In this document: positions 45,539-56,600 of the stretch, one piece after another
Layout: the number at the start of each line of letters is the position of its first letter
Numbering within the stretch: the stretch's first letter is position 1
Notes under the pieces: generated by a model
Databases searched by the model: none
What the model was told of the DNA's origin: nothing
What the model saw: only the letters and a program-made list of their open reading frames with translations
Made by a program: the position numbers and the translations under genes
Assembly: GCF_002104995.1 (NCBI RefSeq)
Contig: NW_024468251.1
Coordinates: forward strand, 1,054,001-1,118,000
DNA length: 64,000 nt
Origin: Linderina pennispora
Taxonomy: Eukaryota; Kickxellomycota; Kickxellomycetes; Kickxellales; Kickxellaceae
Direction: 5' to 3'

Positions 45539-47338
45539 ATGCCAGCACTAGCTCAGAATCTCCCGTCGCTTGTCCTCAGACAGACCTTTTACCACGCCGT
45601 GAATTTCTCTGATAATGACTACGAGTCAGCCTTGGACGTCAGCCGTGCACGCCAAACCAGCCTGCTGGTATTCATGGCGGTGTGTCAGCAATGGAGGTAC
45701 TCAGCCACGAGTCTGCTCTTCAGCACTGCTTCGCTCTGTGGCTTGGAATACACTGGTGACTCGGACTCGATTGCAGACGCATATACCCAGTTCAACACGA
45801 TGGACCATGCTTTAAAGGCCGGTGCCAAAAACAGCATCAAGTCTGTCGAGATGATTTGGAGTCTTGACGACATCGCCAATGGCCGTGCACTTGACGTGTT
45901 CAAAGCTGGAACTCTGGAAAACCAGGTGCTAAACGCAACCAAGGCTGCTTCTTACACCTTCATCCTCGGCGAGGGGAGTGGTATACTAGACTCGCCTAGC
46001 GCAGCAGCAAAAGCTCGCGAATTCTGCCAGGCGATACACTCCACGTTCCCGAACGCGACAACTGTTGATTTCCAAGGGTTTCTTTCATGTGGTACCGATA
46101 TGACTTGCCCGTTCATGTCAACGCTCCTGTCAGGGTTGCTGGAGAAGGCAGATACTGTTCTCGCACACCTTGATACGATGTACGACTTGTCTCTTGATAC
46201 CGGTGCCATTCTATCTAGCAGCAGCCGCTCACTTCGTAAAATTGCATTCAAGGACACTGAGATTACTGCCTCAGGCATTGAAGCCATTCGCTGCCAGTCT
46301 GAAACTCTAGAGCACCTGGAGCTCACAGTGGAGTATCTCTCCAACCTTCAGGATATTCTGGTATCTAGCAACGGGTCGCCTGTTGTTTACAACAAACTCA
46401 AAACTCTGATCCTCGAGGGTGGCCACTCATACAGTCCACCACTATCTGACAAGCTGCAGAATCTAGACAGTGTGCCATTCCCTGTCCTCGAGAGACTCAA
46501 ATACAGCGTGGAGGAGCTGCCTATGCAGGAAATCACACTGAGAGGAAACGGTGCAACACTTCGGGAACTGGCGCTTCGTCTGGATACAGATGATATGAAC
46601 ACACTTTCGGAGCGCGGTATATTCGACATCGATCGGTTCCCAGCACTGAAACACCTGGACTTAAGTTGCGAGAACCTGTCTGGGGAATGCAGTGTCCACC
46701 CTATCACTGCTGCTCTGACGATGGGCCGAAATGCCACACATATTGTCTCTGCCGGTTATGAGGATGTCGGCTTTGGTGCGGTTGAGACTGACTTGAACTA
46801 TCTCAGCCAGAACATACAATCAATCGATTGCCGTGACCTGATTCTGACACTTGAGGATACTGTCCGTCTTATCAGAATGCTGCCTTCCCTTCGCAGGCTT
46901 CAAGTCGGCATGCAGGAGTCTAGAAACCCTGCAGATTTCAATGGCCCGCACACCTTTTGCGCTGGCAAGTGCACCGCAGGGACTGGCCTGTATGACGACA
47001 GCAATTGGTGGTCTGCGCCGATATCGATTTTCGATTTTGTCGTTCACCACATCGATGCCATTTGTGCGGATATTGGCGATATAGAACTGATGTTCAAGAA
47101 AGTCTACCCCTTATCGACCCGCTCAATAACTGTGGGTGTCTCGCACATGATGCTGGGCAGCTGCATGATGCAGGCAGCCAGAGCTATTGTTTCCCTGGCA
47201 TTACTCTGCCCCGACATTCGCTTTACCAACACCCCGCTAATTCCTACGATGTATTCCGGGCCAACAACTATGAGCCGCTGCGAACTTGAGCAGCTAGAGG
47301 CATTCAAAGCGACCGAGGCAAAACTGAGGTCACAATAA
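45539..47338 (+). CDS. Divergent LRR/F-box-like protein, intact
   Basis: 599 residues, no interruption. The N-terminus (about 1-55) has LPSLVLRQTFYHAV and, later, MAVCQQWRYSATSLLF, which matches the loose F-box pattern (Leu-Pro, hydrophobic helix, then VCxxWR). The rest is a chain of irregular leucine-rich repeats of about 25-30 residues (SLRKIAFKDTEITASGIEAI, TLEHLELTVEYLSNLQDIL, ALKHLDLSCENLSGE, SLRRLQVGMQES). If the F-box reading is right, it would be a substrate receptor for an SCF ubiquitin ligase; this is inference. Codon usage looks less G/C-biased at third positions than in conserved neighbours, consistent with a fast-evolving family. Relatives in style are at 12177 and 50334. Confidence 0.65.
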   Translation: MPALAQNLPSLVLRQTFYHAVNFSDNDYESALDVSRARQTSLLVFMAVCQQWRYSATSLLFSTASLCGLEYTGDSDSIADAYTQFNTMDHALKAGAKNSIKSVEMIWSLDDIANGRALDVFKAGTLENQVLNATKAASYTFILGEGSGILDSPSAAAKAREFCQAIHSTFPNATTVDFQGFLSCGTDMTCPFMSTLLSGLLEKADTVLAHLDTMYDLSLDTGAILSSSSRSLRKIAFKDTEITASGIEAIRCQSETLEHLELTVEYLSNLQDILVSSNGSPVVYNKLKTLILEGGHSYSPPLSDKLQNLDSVPFPVLERLKYSVEELPMQEITLRGNGATLRELALRLDTDDMNTLSERGIFDIDRFPALKHLDLSCENLSGECSVHPITAALTMGRNATHIVSAGYEDVGFGAVETDLNYLSQNIQSIDCRDLILTLEDTVRLIRMLPSLRRLQVGMQESRNPADFNGPHTFCAGKCTAGTGLYDDSNWWSAPISIFDFVVHHIDAICADIGDIELMFKKVYPLSTRSITVGVSHMMLGSCMMQAARAIVSLALLCPDIRFTNTPLIPTMYSGPTTMSRCELEQLEAFKATEAKLRSQ

Positions 47339-48127
47339 CCTTATTCATTTTGCCTTTTGCCGGCATAGGCCCAATATATAAGGTCCACTAGAATTGCATA
47401 GATCTTCTGTTGTTTTACTGTAGAACTGAGTGAGATGAATATGCGCTAAATCTACGCTAGGAACCAAACCAAAATGGTATTAGCTACATGAATCTAGTTC
47501 TTCTACAGCAGACGTAATCCCAGTTAGAAGCAGGTTTTATGTCAGAAATGCTCAGCATCACTCCAAATGTGGAATGTGTCCAGGTTCACCTTTGGGCATC
47601 GGATTCCTGTACACGATATGGATGGTCTGGCACGTAATTTTTCAAAAAGCTATGCTGTGCCACTACTATTCGACAAGAAATAAGTACAACTGGCAGAGGC
47701 ATATAGATCCGCCTCTCCATCCATAACCACTTCATATCGATAAACTGAAAAGGATAATAAAATAACTTCGCCTGCAGTGCGTCACATATGCATCTCAGGC
47801 CACCAGTTTGATAACCACAAGCCAAGCGAAATGAAAAAGTATACCAGGTTTGAAGGGCAATAAGTGGCCTGGGAAGAGGAGCATTCTACTCTTGATCCAG
47901 AGGATTACGCACCATTTGTTGAACCATATGCCTGCACAGCCGTAGTCGCTCGATATGAGGACAGTAGATGCGCCAATGCACCAGCTGAAAGAACCGGGCC
48001 AAAACAAGCCAAGAGCATGGACGAGGTAGGTGACATCAGCGCTTAACTCGCCCACATAAAAAGCCAGTTTCTTTTCCATTTTGCGCTCTCACGCCTCTTC
48101 CTTTAGCTTTCATCCAAATTACCAAAC
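47339..48127. other. Intergenic, 789 nt
   Basis: Between the LRR-like gene and the oligopeptidase. Short frames only; no motif recognised. Confidence 0.5.
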
Positions 48128-50113
48128 ATGACCGCTACTACCAACACAATTGCCATTGATTTCGCTGCGTATACGCCTGAGACTATCATTGACGGAACCA
48201 AGTCCCTGATTGCAAAGGGTGAGCAAGTCTATGGTGCCATAGCCGCCGAGCCCAACCCCACCTTTGCCACTGTGGTCGTGCCATTTGCGCAGTTCGAAAA
48301 TCAATTCGACACGGGAATGGCTACCTCCAACCTCCGGTTCATCTCGCCCGACGCTGCCGTGCGCCAGGCTAGCAGCGATGCTGGCCAGCTGCTGGAAGAT
48401 TTCGAGACCAGGTCCGGCATGCGTGCCGACGTCTTCACTGCCATCAACACCGTCTTTGAAAGTAAGGCCGAGATGTCCCAGCTCGATGCCGAGGATGCAC
48501 GCCTGGTCGGGTACATCGTCCGCAGGTTCCGCCGCAACGGCCTGGCGCTGTCCCCTGAGGACCAGGGGAAGCTGGCGGCAGTCAAGAACAAGCTTACCGA
48601 ACTGAACCTGCAGTTTGCCAAGAACTTCAATGAGCTTGAGGGCCAGGAACTGTTCACTCGCGAGGAGCTCGCTGGCTTGCCAGAGGACTTTTTCGCCGGC
48701 CGCGAGACCAAGACCGAGGACGGAGTCGACAAGTTTGTCGTCACAACAAAGTACCCTGATGTGGAGCCCGTGCTGCAAAAGGCGCATTCTGCCGAGACCC
48801 GCCGTCGCATTTTTGTCACCAACGACGAGCGCGGCGCGGCAAACATCCCACTGATCAAGGACGCTGCTAGGCTCCGCATTGAGGCCGCAAAGCTGCTTGG
48901 ATACAAGACCAATGCCGAGTATGCCCATGAGATCTGCATGGCCAAGACGCCTGCACGCGTCACCGAGTTTGAGGCTAGCCTGCTCAACCGTCTGAGCACG
49001 GCTGGTGACAGAGAAATCGAGGATATCGCTGAGCTCAAGCGCCAGGACTCGCCTGATAGCCCCAAGGTGCTTGCCTGGGATGTCCCCTACTATCTCAACA
49101 AGCTCAAGGAGACCCGCTACAACGTCGATGAGAACAAGGTCCGCCAGTACCTCCCTACGGCACACACTATCCGCCAGGTGCTGGACTTTTACGAAAAGCT
49201 GCTACATGTGCGTGTGCAAAAGGCAGACATTTCTGTCTGGCACCCGTCAGTCGACGCCTACGAGGTGACTGACGACGAGTACGGATTCCTGGGCCATATC
49301 TACATTGATGCCTATCCGCGGCCGGACAAGGAGAACCACCCGTGCACCATGGCAATGCGCTCTGGATTTGTGAATGCTGACGGTACTCACCACTTCCCTG
49401 CTGCCATCCTGATCACCAATCTGTCCAAGGGCTCTGGCTCACAGCCATCATTGATGTCTCACAACGACCTGAGGATTGTTCTGCATGAGCTTGGCCATGT
49501 TTTCCATGGCATCTGCCTGAGATCCAAATACGCTCTGTTCTCACTCATGTCTGTCGAATCCGACTTCATCGAGACGCCATCCCAAATGCTCGAAAATTGG
49601 GTATGGCAACCTGAGAGCTTGAAGCGCTTCTCCAGGCACTATGAGACCGGGGAGTCTTTGCCTGACAGTCTCTGCAATACTGTCATTGCTGCTAAGAACG
49701 TCGGTGCCCCCATTGATGGCTTACGCCGCATGTACCAGAGCCGGTTTGACCAGACCATCCACAACACCACCGATTTGGAGTCGGTTGATATCACCCAGTT
49801 GTACTCAGATCTGCGCCGCGACATTGGCAGACTCGATACCGGCGACCTTGTTCTCCCAGCAGCTGGCATCTTCAACCACATGATGTGTGGATATGACGCC
49901 AAGTTCTATGTATACATGTGGGGCATGGTGTTCTCTGCCGACATGTTTGCTGCGCGCTTTGCCAAGGAGGGAATCGACAACCCACAGACTGGCAGGGACT
50001 ACCGTCGCGAGATCCTTGAGCCTGGTGCCACCCGCGATGCTGCCGATTCGCTCCGCGCCTTCCTGGGCCGCGACCCTGCTGATGCTGCATTTTTTGAAGC
50101 GCTCAGGATTTGA
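48128..50113 (+). CDS. PRD1: Zinc oligopeptidase of family M3 (saccharolysin/thimet oligopeptidase)
   Basis: 661 residues, intact. The zinc site is HELGH at 453-457 with the third ligand Glu482 in FIETPSQMLENW. The final third has the family's substrate-binding stretch (AKFYVYMWGMVFSADMF and the preceding CGYDA). There is no presequence or hydrophobic leader, which favours the cytosolic Prd1/THOP branch over mitochondrial intermediate peptidase Oct1. These enzymes cut peptides of roughly 5-17 residues left by the proteasome or by mitochondrial proteases. The gene lies between two LRR-like genes. Confidence 0.92.
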   Translation: MTATTNTIAIDFAAYTPETIIDGTKSLIAKGEQVYGAIAAEPNPTFATVVVPFAQFENQFDTGMATSNLRFISPDAAVRQASSDAGQLLEDFETRSGMRADVFTAINTVFESKAEMSQLDAEDARLVGYIVRRFRRNGLALSPEDQGKLAAVKNKLTELNLQFAKNFNELEGQELFTREELAGLPEDFFAGRETKTEDGVDKFVVTTKYPDVEPVLQKAHSAETRRRIFVTNDERGAANIPLIKDAARLRIEAAKLLGYKTNAEYAHEICMAKTPARVTEFEASLLNRLSTAGDREIEDIAELKRQDSPDSPKVLAWDVPYYLNKLKETRYNVDENKVRQYLPTAHTIRQVLDFYEKLLHVRVQKADISVWHPSVDAYEVTDDEYGFLGHIYIDAYPRPDKENHPCTMAMRSGFVNADGTHHFPAAILITNLSKGSGSQPSLMSHNDLRIVLHELGHVFHGICLRSKYALFSLMSVESDFIETPSQMLENWVWQPESLKRFSRHYETGESLPDSLCNTVIAAKNVGAPIDGLRRMYQSRFDQTIHNTTDLESVDITQLYSDLRRDIGRLDTGDLVLPAAGIFNHMMCGYDAKFYVYMWGMVFSADMFAARFAKEGIDNPQTGRDYRREILEPGATRDAADSLRAFLGRDPADAAFFEALRI

Positions 50114-50333
50114 AGTGGACAGAAGTCGCTCCATATGGTGCCTGTGCCCGAGTTCTTCGGGTCAGTACCACCAAGCATGATGCAGCCCTGCTTGATGACC
50201 AAGGAGCCCCAGCCCATGCCAACGACCAACACCCAGGGATTAGGAAGTCATGGAGAGGGTGTTTGCCACATTGCCGCTGACCAAATCTTGTAGCGTACAC
50301 AGTGATATTATTAGCTGGTTTGCAATCAAGGAT

Positions 50334-52364
50334 TTATTGCCAAACCTGCTGATGCCGAGCCAGCCAGAAGAGAGTTGCAGACACTGGTACAAAATCCACA
50401 GAGTATTCTAGCACAGGAAACTCATCCAAAAACGACATGGCCTTGGATGGGTCAAACTCCACTACCCCATGCCCTCCTTCCTTAGTGTCTATGAACAGGC
50501 TCCGCTGACAACGTCTAATTGTTGGGATTAGCGCCCTGCGACGTTTAAAGGGCTGCGTATAGAGTTTCCACATAAGCCTCTGCGTGATATTTAACTCCGA
50601 GTTCGTGCGTTTAGGATATCGATAATAGCCATTCTCGGTGACCATCTTTGAGTCTCTCATTAGCAATAAATGAGCCAAATCTGTGCGCAACTGTCGCACC
50701 AGCTTGTGTAGTTTGGATGCAGATTTATCCATATATCGGGCCAGCCCTTGTTTCGCTAACCTCGCTCGTACATCGCTGAGCATCCCATCTGGGACAAGTA
50801 GCCTCTGAAGCGATGGCAGGCCGGAGACAAGAATGCACATAGAGCCGAAATCTGGGATAGTTGGAACTGCTGTTATACTGGAAAACAGACACAGCACCCT
50901 GATGCTAGTGCTCCAGATATGAGAGCCAGGCATACTGGAAAGTGAATCTGGTGCAGAGCGATAAATTGCTCCAACAACTAGCCAGCGAAGGAGTGGTAGC
51001 TGCGGCAATATACGAACGAGTTCAGAAAGATACACTGGGAACCGAAGGAAGAGCTTCTCGAGTTTTGTCCATCGAGGGTACATTGGAAGCCGGACTGGAA
51101 GGCTGGTTGGGATAACCACTTCAGCATAGCGAGTAGTGGATTGCTGGGAAAATAGTTCTAATGGCAACATTTCTGACGAAGCTGTTTTCCTCAGCAGTAC
51201 CAGTGTAGGTGGAGACCCAGAGCGTGATTCGGGGTTTGTTTAAGAGGAGTGGAGCATCGAATGCATCCAGTTTTTCGAAAAAGAAAGAAATGACTAGCTC
51301 ATCGACCGGCGAGTCTTTAAAAATGGAGGAAAGGCAAGTGCTGGTATAAGGGTGATTCACGAAATGCAGGGCACGAAGCTTGGGAAACCCCACTTCCGTA
51401 TTGCCGTTATATGCTGGTTGAACAGGCAGTTTGGTCGATTTTTTGAAGTATACCTTCAACTGAGTTAGGTTTTCAAAGATCACCATCCTTGGAAGGGCGC
51501 CTTGAAAGATGTCCCATGTAAAGTCTAGCTCAAGACTGAAAATTGTCAGCTTGACAAGAGAGGGTGCAAAAACTTTTGGAAGAGAAGAAAGGCTTCTTCC
51601 TTGAAGATTCATATAGAGAGCTGAAAGATAAGGCGCAAATGAGGTATGTGAAAAGCTGTATGGCTCAAATGATGGCAGGACTCAGTGCGGTTAAGCGCGG
51701 CATGTAGAAATCCATCAGCCTTTCAAGTAGATGCTTAACCTCAGGACCAAGATTGGCACTAGTTGAATCATAAGCAAGCGAGGAAATACTTTGGAGATGC
51801 TGTGTGATATATGTGAAAGTGTCGTTTGTTAGAGTGTCCATATCTGAAGCTTCGCTCTGAATGGAAGCTGAGGATGGTTGAGGAGGGGGAGTTTCAATAA
51901 TGTGTAGATCAGAAACTGAGTGCCAGGCTCCTTTGCCAAAACTCAAACCTCTGTAATATTCTGGCGATGTCGGCAACACTAATAGAGCACCCCATTGCCC
52001 AGATGTAAACCCGGTCGACTTTGGAATAGAGGCCAGCATTGACAATATACGGAATGTTTGTTCTCCACAGTTTTACGTCGCTCAGGCTATATTGGAAATA
52101 TTTGCCTTTTCTCAGAAGTCTGCTGGTCGAGGAGGTCTTCATAAATCTATAGGGGAGATTCGGCCAGGGGCAATAGCAGAAGATGTATATTGCGTTTCCA
52201 AGGAGGCTCTGCACACAGTGTTTCCAGTGCCGACAGACTCTGCTGAGATATACCGTCACATAGTAGCGGAGGATTCCATTTTTCTGAAGATCTCCAATAG
52301 AGTTGAGGTAGATTGCAAATACTCTAACGAGTGTACGCTTGTCTAGGTGTCCAAAGCCCGACAT
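50334..52364 (-). CDS. Divergent LRR/F-box-like protein, three frameshifts
   Basis: ATG chosen at 52364 (MSGFGHLDKRTLVRVFAIYL); the frame opens at 52454 but the first 30 residues look non-conserved. Three +1 changes, near 51925, 51665 and 51150, connect four segments; removing them leaves 676 codons. The N-terminus has YLSRVCRHWKHCVQSLLGNAIYIF, an F-box-like VCxxW motif as in the 45539 gene. The rest is LRR-like (FENLTQLKVYF, FPKLRALHFVNHP, TKLEKLFLRFPVYLSELV, LPSLQRLLVPDG). The sequence is AT-richer than its conserved neighbours. Function is unknown; an SCF receptor role is inferred only from the motif. It follows the oligopeptidase tail to tail, 220 nt apart. Confidence 0.55.
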
Positions 52365-52581
52365 GAATGCAAGAATTCGAAGAGTGTGGATAGCAAGCGG
52401 AGATGAGATGCAAACTGTAGTGTTTGGGAGACTGCAAGTGTATGCATAGCACATGAAAATCCCTTTCGAATGACGCCCTAGTCCAACTGTGGTACCACTG
52501 CTCTCATGAATGTATTTCTACTATCTGCATTTAATCAGCACACACGGTTTGGAAAGTGATTGATACGTACGCTGAGTGTGT

Positions 52582-53616
52582 CTACAGCTTGCTCTGTCCG
52601 GCAGCCATGGCCTTGAATGAAAACACCGATCTGAGAGTAGTGTAGACTTTGTCTCCACGCATGATCTTTGCAAAGACAGTTATTGACTGGCTGACTTCAC
52701 TCTCGACATGAGCGTAGATCACATTATCCAGTACTTTCGATGGGCATTGGGCTCTTGTACGTGATGTCCCAATGCACTGCGCTAATAGACTGGCCTGTCA
52801 GTAGCTGGAGTAGCTTCCTTGACGCAATGTAAAGGACAGTACCCAGGACTCCGCCGTGCACGTAAACGACAGGCCCGGTGAGTTTAGGTCCAAAGTTCAG
52901 TACAGTGGCGATGGACTTTTCAGAGCGGACTGAGTGAGCCGGCAGGTTGTGCTGACAGCGTTGTGTGGCAGAAAATTCATGACGGAGCAAAGGTCGCTGA
53001 GATCGGCAGCCTCCAGGCTCACAGCATCAGGGACACCCAGTAGCGGTGAGGGCACAGTAATCACCGGCTCAGGCAGCAGATTTGTTCATGATGCTAGTCT
53101 TTGCAACCAGTACGGTGACAAACACGCCGCGAACAGCGATGATTTGTGGTATTGTTCTCGGCATCGTGAACTGTGGCACGGACAGTCAGCGTGTTCTGTG
53201 ACGAGCTCTCGATCTTTGCCTCAAAAAAGAACGAGCGTCCCGCCAGAGACTCGCCAGTTTTTGTGATCTGTAGATTGACAGTAAACCGAATGCTCGCGCC
53301 CTTGTCCTGGCTGCGGTGCTTTGCGATCCATTCTGAGAACTCTCCCTGCCATATCATCAGCCAGTGTAAAGAGCGTCGTATCAGAAACTACCAGATCGGC
53401 CGGCAGCTTGTCCCGGCTGAAATTCCACATGCCAACAAGGCGCTCCTGTTGCGGCGAGAAAAACTGCTTGTGTGTATGCATGAATCCCTCGTTGTGGAAA
53501 CGGTCGATAACCTGTGCGTCGTTCGGCCCCCACAGTGAGTGCAAAGGGGCGGGGATTAGGTCGGTGTATGCGTCAATGCGCCTCTGTATCGCCGGATGCA
53601 AGTTGTGTGTGTCCAT
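52582..53616 (-). CDS. Double-hotdog thioesterase-like protein, paralog A (frame-disrupted)
   Basis: ATG at 53616 (MDTHNLHPAIQRRIDAYTDL), stop at 52582. Frame changes near 53340, 53130, 52915 and 52720; corrected, it matches paralog B along its whole length. The first half has the hotdog-like strand pattern FTVNLQITKTGE...RSFFFEAKI and VRGVF. The second half has GPKLTGPVVYVHGGVLGTVLY, the HGG helix typical of 4HBT folds, then WDITYKSPMPIES. Two hotdog domains in one chain, opened by a DAYTDL segment, recall the ACOT9/BFIT acyl-CoA thioesterases; substrate is unknown. Divergence is substantial in the linker, where one frame contains VPSPLLGVPDA like VPSPLLDAPDA of B. Confidence 0.6.
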
Positions 53617-54077
53617 CGTAAGCTGAAGCAAAGAGATAACAAGAGAGATAAACGCAGCTCTGAGTCCAGAAGCGGAGGTTGCTTAGCTTAAATAGCCCAG
53701 CGGGAAAACACGTTTCCCGGATTCCATACCCATGCACCAGGCTGTGCTGCCAGTGATTTCTGGAACATGGACCCAGCCATAGCCAGAGTTTTTCTTGCTG
53801 GGTGGTGGGCACGGGCGGCACGGACAGCACATGCCCCCGGCGGAATTTCTTTATCGGAAAATGCTGTTATTGGCGCACTGACTAATCCGAGATTGCAGAT
53901 CGCGCATTTACCAGAACGCATTTGAATGAACCACCCGCTGAGGAACCCTAACTTCCAGCTGGCTCGAATTCCGGAATTCATCATTTCACCTGCCAGCCAA
54001 GACGAGCCACACCAGCTCTGACAGAGTGAAACTACCGCACATGCCAAAAACCATCAAATGTCATTACATTACGCCAT
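53617..54077. other. Spacer between the two hotdog paralogs, 461 nt
   Basis: Promoter of paralog A and 3' end of paralog B. A minus-strand TATTTAAG near 53686-53693 could be a TATA-like element. No gene seen. Confidence 0.45.
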
Positions 54078-55134
54078 TCAGGCATGTGAAATACATATTC
54101 TATAGTTGCTCTGTTCGACCTCCAGCTTGCCCAGGGAGAATACGGTCGTCAAGGTGGTAAAGACCTTGCTGCCGCGCATAATCTTGGAGAATATTGTCAC
54201 CGACTGAGTAGATTCGCTCTTAACCTGAGCGGTGATGACATTGTCGATGCTCTCGATAGGCACCGGGCTCTTGTATGTGATGTCCCAGTTGACCGCATTG
54301 GGGTCCTTGCCAGTGAGCAGCTGGAACAGCATTGCAGCTGCATTGTACAGTACTGTACCCAGCACACCGCCATGAATGTAGATGACTGGGCCAGTCAGGT
54401 TCGGTCCAAAGCCCAATGTCGTGACCAGACATTTTGTTGACCGACTGAGCGCTCCACGGTCTGTTGTAACGGAATTGTGTGGCAAAAAATCCATCAAACG
54501 GCTGAGCGTTGCGAGCTCTGCCTTGGACAGGCTCTCTGCATCAGGAGCATCCAGAAGCGGCGACGGGACTGTGTGCTCAGCACCAGTGGCTATCCCGCTT
54601 TTCTTGATAGACATGTCAAATGAGACCTGACAGGAACGTCCCGCGCACCACGATCAGTTTTACGTTGGTCTCAGCGTCAAATACTGCAGCTTCAATGACA
54701 GCAGTTTTGTCGGTATTGGAGGACATCCAGGCTTCAAAAAAGAACGAGCGGGCGGGCGGTGACTCTCCAGTCTTGGTGATATTCAAGTTCACTGTGAATC
54801 CACCGGCACCCTTCTTCTCGTTATCCTGCGGGCGGCTCTTTGCAATCCATGTCGCAAGCTCGGCAGTCATATCGTCGCCTAGCGAGTACAAAGCTGTTTC
54901 GGGAATTGCCATGTCGGCCGGGATCCTGTCCCGGCTAAAGTGCCAAAATCCGACAAAGCGGTGCTGCTGTGGCGAGAAGAACTGCTTATGCGATGCCATG
55001 TATCCATCGTTGAGGAGATTATTGACGAATTGCGTCTCGACGTGTGGCCAGAAAGCGTGCAGCTTCGCGGGGACAAGATCGGTGTAGGAATCGATGCGCT
55101 TCCGAATCGCTGGGTGCAGTATCAATGCAGTCAT
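54078..55134 (-). CDS. Double-hotdog thioesterase-like protein, paralog B
   Basis: ATG at 55134 (MTALILHPAIRKRIDSYTDL), stop at 54078, with one +1 change at about 54620 (…GTFLSGLI to DMSIKKSG); 351 residues after correction. Hotdog 1: FTVNLNITKTGESPPARSFFFEAW then ETNVKLIVVRGTF. Hotdog 2: GPNLTGPVIYIHGGVLGTVLY, NWDITYKSPVPIES, then SVTIFSKIMRGSKVFTTLTTVF. The linker carries VPSPLLDAPDAESLSKAEL. The strict frame would give two separate proteins; paralog A and the continuity of both halves support one. It probably acts on acyl-CoA or a similar thioester, by fold. No targeting peptide is obvious. Confidence 0.65.
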
Positions 55135-55482
55135 AATGGGGGAAGGGCAAGCGGCGCAGGAATAAGAGCTTGGTGTGAAAGAGAAAAGAGCCAGATAGAC
55201 CACACGGAGCGGACTTGCTTAAAAGCGTGTGGGACGGGCGCTAAAAGCGACCGTAGAAGACACGTGCTGCTGCAGAACAGGCGCCGGCGTGCCCGACCAG
55301 CTGGTTCCTCGAGCCCCGGATCAACAGTCCCAGAAATTTAGTTAGATCGCAGGAGCGGGTGTTTCTCTATCCCTGGCAGAGCTGACGTGGCAGACAAATA
55401 TCCTCACTATCTGGTGCAGCGCACCTCAGTTCTCTATCATTCTCCGCTCCATTTTCATCAAATAAGCATCACTATTGAAACT
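55135..55482. other. Divergent promoter, 348 nt
   Basis: Between hotdog paralog B (minus) and the Ohr gene (plus). No TATA or other clear element. Confidence 0.45.
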
Positions 55483-55989
55483 ATGGTCTTCGCTATTGCC
55501 CGTACCGGCCTTCGCCTTGCCCGCACCCCGGCCTTCTCCACCGCCAGCCGCCGCTTTATCTCGATCAAAGCCTCTCTATACTGCCGAGGCCAGCGCTACC
55601 GGTGGTCGCAACGGTGTCGCCAAGTCCAGCGACGGCGTCCTGACTGTCGGCCTTACTCTGCCCAAGGAGCTGGGCGGCCCTGGTGCTGCTGGCAAGACTA
55701 ACCCCGAGCAGCTGTTTGCTGCTGGCTACGCTGCATGCTTCCAGGGTGCCATGGGTCTGGCCTGCCAGCCGCCTCCATGTTAAGCTCCCCGAGAACAACA
55801 CTGTTACTGGCAAGGTCCACATCGGCAAGGATGCTGAGGGTGGTCTTGGTCTGGCTGTTGATCTCAGCGTCAACGCGCCTGGACTTGACAAGGCTACCAC
55901 CCAGAAGGTCGTTGATCTGGCCCACACCATCTGCCCGTACAGCCGTGCCACTAGGGGCAACATTGACGTGACGCTTAGCGTCGGTCTAA
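55483..55989 (+). CDS. Ohr/OsmC-family peroxiredoxin, mitochondrial
   Basis: ATG at 55483. The first 30 residues (FAIARTGLRLARTPAFSTASRRFIS) form a mitochondrial presequence. +1 changes near 55575 (AAA run), 55765 and 55980 leave 168 codons, the size of an Ohr protein plus presequence. Family motifs are KPLYTAEASATGGRNG, TNPEQLFAAGYAACFQGA (first redox Cys) and HTICPYSRATRGN (second redox Cys). Ohr enzymes reduce organic hydroperoxides with lipoylated proteins as electron donors, which would suit a mitochondrial location next to lipoyl enzymes such as BCKDH. Without the last correction the frame runs to 56069. Confidence 0.85.
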
Positions 55990-56037
55990 AAGCAACACCC
56001 CACATCCATTCTGTTTCAATAAAAAAAGGAGAATGCG

Positions 56038-56600
56038 CTACTTTGGCTTTGTTGTGCCGTTCTTGTTGAAGACCTGCTCCTGGGCGCTGGCCAGTAGCGA
56101 CATGAAGCTTGACAGCTGGACACGGATATGGTTCTGCTCACCGACGATGCCGTCGACCTTTTTCTTGCCCTCGTCAAGGATCCTCTCAAGGCGCCCGCTC
56201 TGGTTGACCAGGGCGTTGTCAGTTATGTTCTTGAGCCGCTTGGTCCGTGTACTCGACTTGATCAGCCCACTCTGCAGCTCGAGGTTTAGCATCCATCCTA
56301 AGAGAACTTTGCACATTCATTTTGGATCGCTTGACTCTACCTTTGAAACGTCCACGCAGTTGGTTGCGCTGTGCTATCATGTCGGCGATGAAAGAGTCGA
56401 TGTCTACTGTCGTCCTCCTGCGGGCTCGGCTGCATAGATCGCTTGCGCTTGGTTGATGTCGTTGACAGAGATGTCGAAAAATCAGAGATGTCGTCTGGCA
56501 GCTCGGCGGTGTTATTGTTGCTGCTGCTGCTGCCGTTGAAGCTGTTGAGACCAGCCGCTGAGTATGCAGTTGCGGTGTCGTTTTCCTCGTTGACATGCAT
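56038..56600 (-). CDS. Small basic protein of unknown function, helical C-terminus
   Basis: ATG at 56600 (MHVNEENDTATAY), stop at 56038; two +1 changes, near 56405 and 56295, leave 187 codons. The first 60 residues are Ser/Asn/Thr-rich with a KRKR basic cluster that may be a nuclear signal. Then come RRTTVDIDSFIADMIAQRNQLRGRFKGR and a helical, heptad-like end (LERILDEGKKKVDGIVGEQ, VQLSSFMSLLASAQEQVF). I do not recognise the family. A coiled-coil nuclear subunit is the most that can be said. It is transcribed away from the alpha-COP gene and its 3' end lies about 50 nt from that of the Ohr gene. Confidence 0.45.

Noticed and set aside
54078..55134. Two separate genes split at 54614-54616
   Set aside because: The paralog shows the two halves belong to one protein; one +1 change joins them.
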